A DNA stretch of 64,000 nt, taken from an uncultured Lachnospiraceae bacterium. GTDB taxonomy: Bacteria > Bacillota > Clostridia > Lachnospirales > Lachnospiraceae. The notes beneath the pieces are model-generated. The model had not been told where the DNA came from. It made no database searches and worked only from the letters and a program-made list of their open reading frames with translations. The stretch spans positions 1 to 64,000 of the forward strand of contig CAJTTI010000015.1 in NCBI GenBank assembly GCA_910579225.1, given 5' to 3'. Made by a program: the position numbers and the translations under genes. Positions within the stretch are counted from its first letter, which is position 1; each line of letters opens with the position of its first letter. Shown here piece by piece: positions 61,540 to 64,000 of this stretch.

Positions 61540-62271
61540 CTAAAGCAGAACTGCCGGAAGTACATACATCCCAATCATGCTGTATGCCAGAAGGTGCACC
61601 GGGTAAAACCAATAGAAAAACCACCTGGACTGCTTCCCCCGTTCTCCGTTATAAAACCAGATCAGTAAAAATGCCAGCGGAGCAGTCAGTTCCCATGCAC
61701 AGCAGAAAGCCCCCAGAATGCACTGCGCCGCCTTTTTGTTCCTGAGCAGATATAAAAGCACAATCAGTGCAACGCCGAACGCCCCGTAGTCCGTATGCAG
61801 CAGCTCCGCCGATACCGCACCGGCCAGAAGCCCCACTGCACGCACAGGAATAGTATTTCCCCATATTTTTATAAACCAGATGACCAGAAGACCGATCAGC
61901 AGCGTAAAAAATACATTCTGACTCTTCCAATAAACTGGCACTGTACGCAGCGCCAGATCGAAGGGAATCTCACTGATCAAAGCAAAAACTCCCAGTCTGA
62001 AAGCATATTTCTTCACATCACGGGTATGGAGAAAACCTTCCACCAGCAGAAAACAGAAAATCGGAAATGCAGGTCTTCCTATATAACGGATGATCTTGTC
62101 CACAGCCAGGATCTCGTTCCAGTTTTTTGAGAAAGCACTTCCAAGAGGAGAACCGCCCCAGGCATTCAGTACATAAGATTCCAGAATCCCTGCCCCCATA
62201 TGGTCCACTGCCATAATGAAAACGGCCGCCCATTTCAACATGTTTCCACTGATACCAGCCTTAGTCTTCAT
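61540..62271 (-). CDS. TraX-family membrane protein
   Basis: 243 residues from MKTKAGISGNMLKW, which overlaps the previous gene by 11 bases; ribosome site weak, coupled translation likely. Eight or so membrane helices. Family features: IMAVDHMGAGIL, YIGRPAFPIFCFLLVEGF, LISEIPFDLAL, and FFYWFYPVHLLAYSMI. TraX was named as an F-pilin N-acetylase; chromosomal copies are related to acyltransferases of unknown substrate. Confidence 0.92.
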   Translation of the reverse strand: MKTKAGISGNMLKWAAVFIMAVDHMGAGILESYVLNAWGGSPLGSAFSKNWNEILAVDKIIRYIGRPAFPIFCFLLVEGFLHTRDVKKYAFRLGVFALISEIPFDLALRTVPVYWKSQNVFFTLLIGLLVIWFIKIWGNTIPVRAVGLLAGAVSAELLHTDYGAFGVALIVLLYLLRNKKAAQCILGAFCCAWELTAPLAFLLIWFYNGERGKQSRWFFYWFYPVHLLAYSMIGMYVLPAVLL

Positions 62272-62932
62272 ATTTCTCTGCAATCTCTCCCTGTCTCTTA
62301 TAAATCGAATGCTCCGGCACAACACCCCGAACGGAAGAAAGGGGATAGATATTCGTCTCTCTGCCAATCACGGTTCCCGGATTCAGAACAGACCCGCATC
62401 CTATTTCCACACAGTCTCCAATCATGGCACCGAACTTCTTGATACCAGTTTCCAAATCCCCTTCCGGCGTATGAACCTTTACCAGTTTTTTGTCAGATTT
62501 TACGTTGGAAGTAATGGAACCGGCACCCATATGAGCCTTATATCCCAGAATAGAATCTCCGACATAATTATAATGGGGTACCTGTACCTTATTGAAAAGC
62601 ACCACATTTTTCAGTTCCGTGGAATTGCCCACCACTGCTCCTTCTCCCACCAGTGCATTTCCGCGGATAAAGGCACAGTGGCGCACCTCTGCTCCCTTCC
62701 CTATAATAGCCGGTCCATGGATATAAGCACTTTCATATACCTTTGCTGATTTTGCGATCCACACATCCTCTCCGACTTTCTCATATTCCTCTTCACTGAG
62801 CGTCTCTCCCAGTTTTCTGATAAAGTCACCAATACGGGGAAGTGCCTCCCATGGATAAGTAAGTCCTTCAAACAGCCCTGCTGCCATTGTCTCATTCAAA
62901 TCATACAGATCCTGAATCATTATTTTGCTCAT
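62261..62932 (-). CDS. Left-handed beta-helix acyl/nucleotidyltransferase-like protein
   Basis: 223 residues from MSKIMIQDLYDLNE (GGGAGGAG seven bases upstream). An N-terminal helix, then hexapeptide repeats: IAKSAKVYESAYIHGPAIIG and onward to VLNPGTVIGRETNIYPLSSVRG. Such proteins are often annotated as GlmU-like UDP-GlcNAc pyrophosphorylase, but the nucleotidyltransferase domain is absent, so a transferase role on an unknown substrate is more likely. Sits between topB and traX in one operon. Confidence 0.88.
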   Translation of the reverse strand: MSKIMIQDLYDLNETMAAGLFEGLTYPWEALPRIGDFIRKLGETLSEEEYEKVGEDVWIAKSAKVYESAYIHGPAIIGKGAEVRHCAFIRGNALVGEGAVVGNSTELKNVVLFNKVQVPHYNYVGDSILGYKAHMGAGSITSNVKSDKKLVKVHTPEGDLETGIKKFGAMIGDCVEIGCGSVLNPGTVIGRETNIYPLSSVRGVVPEHSIYKRQGEIAEKYED

Positions 62933-62948
62933 TTTAATCTCCTCCCGA

Positions 62949-64000
62949 TCAAATATCTGTTTCAGCCTTTCCTTTATCCAGACTTTTTGCATTTTGTTTT
63001 CCTGCTTTTTTATAATATACCGCCGCCGCTTCAAAATACGGACCCATAGCGTCATGCTGCCGACTTTGAAGCACCTGTTCCGTCCGGCTTCTTACAAAGT
63101 GTTCCAGCTTCCCCATATATTCTTCCGGCGTAATCTCGCCGTTTGCTACATAAGTAAGTCCTTTCTCCCAGCTAGCAGTCAGCTCCGGATTCAAAAGCGA
63201 TCGAATGGATACACTGACTACATCAAATATATTTTCTCCCAACAATGTGGGGGTGACAATCTGCGTCTTTTTATTTAATGCAATATATTTAATATTGACC
63301 AGTTTTTTCAAAATCTCTGCCCTGGTGGCGCTGGTTCCGATTCCACTTCCTTTGATCTGCGCGCGCAAATCTTCATCTTCAATCAACTGTCCCGCATTTT
63401 CCATGGCCAGAATCATGGAACCAGAATTATACCGTTTAGGCGGAGATGTCTCCCCTTCCTTGATTTTCGCATCCTTTACCGGAATCCTCATGCCTTTTTT
63501 CAGCCGCTTCAGGGCCTCTGACATGGCAGCGTCACATCCGGTTTCCTCCTCTGATTCCTCTGCACCCTTTTTCTTCTTATTATCATAAGTATTCGGAGTA
63601 ACTTTTAAGTATCCCTCATCCTGAAGAATCCGGAAATTTGCAAAAAACTGTTCTTTTTCCATCTGCGTCACTACTGCGGTCTTCTGGTAGACCGCCGGAG
63701 GATAAAAGATGCTTAAAAAACGCCGGACAATGGCTTCGTACACCTGTTTCCCCACAGATGACAGACTTCCAAGAGCCCCAAGTCCCTGACCAGTGGGAAT
63801 GATTGCATAATGGTCCGTAATCTGCTTGTCATTGGTATAACGGCTCTTACCAATCCCCTGATAACTGCCTCCATTCAAAATCTCCTGCGCAAAAGCAGCA
63901 GCCGGAGTATAAGCTTTAAGCCCACCAATGTTCTTATGGATTTCTTTTGCTACCGCACCAGACAGCACTCTGGCATCGGTTCTTGGATAAGTAACCAGCT
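62949..64000 (-). CDS. topB: Type IA DNA topoisomerase III (C-terminal part; gene runs off the window)
   Basis: 350 codons visible; the 5' end lies beyond 64000. The right edge holds VTYPRTDARVLSG with the catalytic Tyr of type IA topoisomerases, followed by IPTGQGLG, PKRYNSGSMILAMENAGQLI, GIGTSATRAEILKKL and SWEKGLTYVANGEITPEEY. Uses a covalent 5'-phosphotyrosine to pass single strands. No zinc-finger tail is seen; the end is basic (KAGKQNAKSLDKGKAETDI), typical of TopB in Clostridia. Operon with the beta-helix and TraX genes. Confidence 0.94.
   Translation of the reverse strand, partial: LVTYPRTDARVLSGAVAKEIHKNIGGLKAYTPAAAFAQEILNGGSYQGIGKSRYTNDKQITDHYAIIPTGQGLGALGSLSSVGKQVYEAIVRRFLSIFYPPAVYQKTAVVTQMEKEQFFANFRILQDEGYLKVTPNTYDNKKKKGAEESEEETGCDAAMSEALKRLKKGMRIPVKDAKIKEGETSPPKRYNSGSMILAMENAGQLIEDEDLRAQIKGSGIGTSATRAEILKKLVNIKYIALNKKTQIVTPTLLGENIFDVVSVSIRSLLNPELTASWEKGLTYVANGEITPEEYMGKLEHFVRSRTEQVLQSRQHDAMGPYFEAAAVYYKKAGKQNAKSLDKGKAETDI

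Noticed and set aside
62261..62932. GlmU UDP-GlcNAc pyrophosphorylase
   Set aside because: No nucleotidyltransferase domain; only the beta-helix is present.
1..64000. Mobile element or genomic island borders around the T7SS locus
   Set aside because: No transposase, integrase, flanking repeat or tRNA attachment site was found near either visible border; the left border is outside the window.

Overview
This 64-kb window looks like the chromosome of a spore-forming member of the Clostridia, most likely Lachnospiraceae (inference from gene content, not from a search). Evidence: GerA/SpoVAF-type germination protein, T-box leader, solitary LarB, DUF5688-like protein, NAD-dependent ligase, strong GGAGG ribosome binding sites, frequent TTG/GTG starts, moderate GC. 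Almost every gene is on the minus strand. No insertion sequence, prophage or CRISPR array was seen.

Region A (1-24,100) is one long minus-strand unit read from a good sigma-A-like promoter at 24,063-24,091 and running off the left edge. It is a type VII secretion (T7SSb/ESX-like) locus: an EssC/YukB-type FtsK/SpoIIIE ATPase with two N-terminal FHA-like domains, a YukD/EsaB ubiquitin-like protein, three WXG100 proteins, and a 458-residue candidate substrate with a glycine-rich hydrophobic centre. Mixed in is a phospho-threonine signalling set: two Ser/Thr kinases (one with a 12-TM tail, one with a 17-residue repeat inserted in its kinase domain), two PP2C phosphatases, three free FHA proteins (one with a vWA domain), a CpaE/TadZ-like protein with a degenerate P-loop, TPR proteins and two 2-TM proteins. 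EsaA, EssA and EssB in their usual form are not visible.

Region B (24,157-33,950) holds a divergent germination gene, then a housekeeping block: rimO, pgsA, cinA-like, nrdG, dut, ppx-HD, ppk and a HAD phosphatase. Region C (33,954-42,629) is a second phospho-signalling operon from its own promoter: prepilin peptidase (TadV/CpaA-like), PP2C, membrane Ser/Thr kinase, small membrane protein, and a 1,757-residue modular surface protein. Its kinase and phosphatase are paralogous to those in region A.

Region D (42,635-45,969) is a tryptophan-type T-box riboswitch controlling a trpXYZ-like ABC importer. Region E (45,966-54,047) has a CBS protein, cardiolipin synthase, LarB, MscS, LigA, an RluB/RluF pseudouridine synthase, an unknown helical protein, an SH3b protein and tRNA-Arg(CCG). 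Region F (54,207-64,000) has a DUF5688-like protein, a membrane lipase, EF-P with an elaborate terminator, a two-component system with a likely 11-bp-repeat operator, an undescribed 65-residue protein, a flavodoxin-fold reductase, TraX, a left-handed beta-helix protein and the 3' part of a type IA topoisomerase.

Working model (inference): kinases and phosphatases set the state of acidic Thr motifs on kinases, FHA and vWA proteins; FHA domains, including those on EssC, read them and control assembly or firing of the secretion machine. The Tad-like pieces suggest that parts of a Tad pilus control module were recruited.
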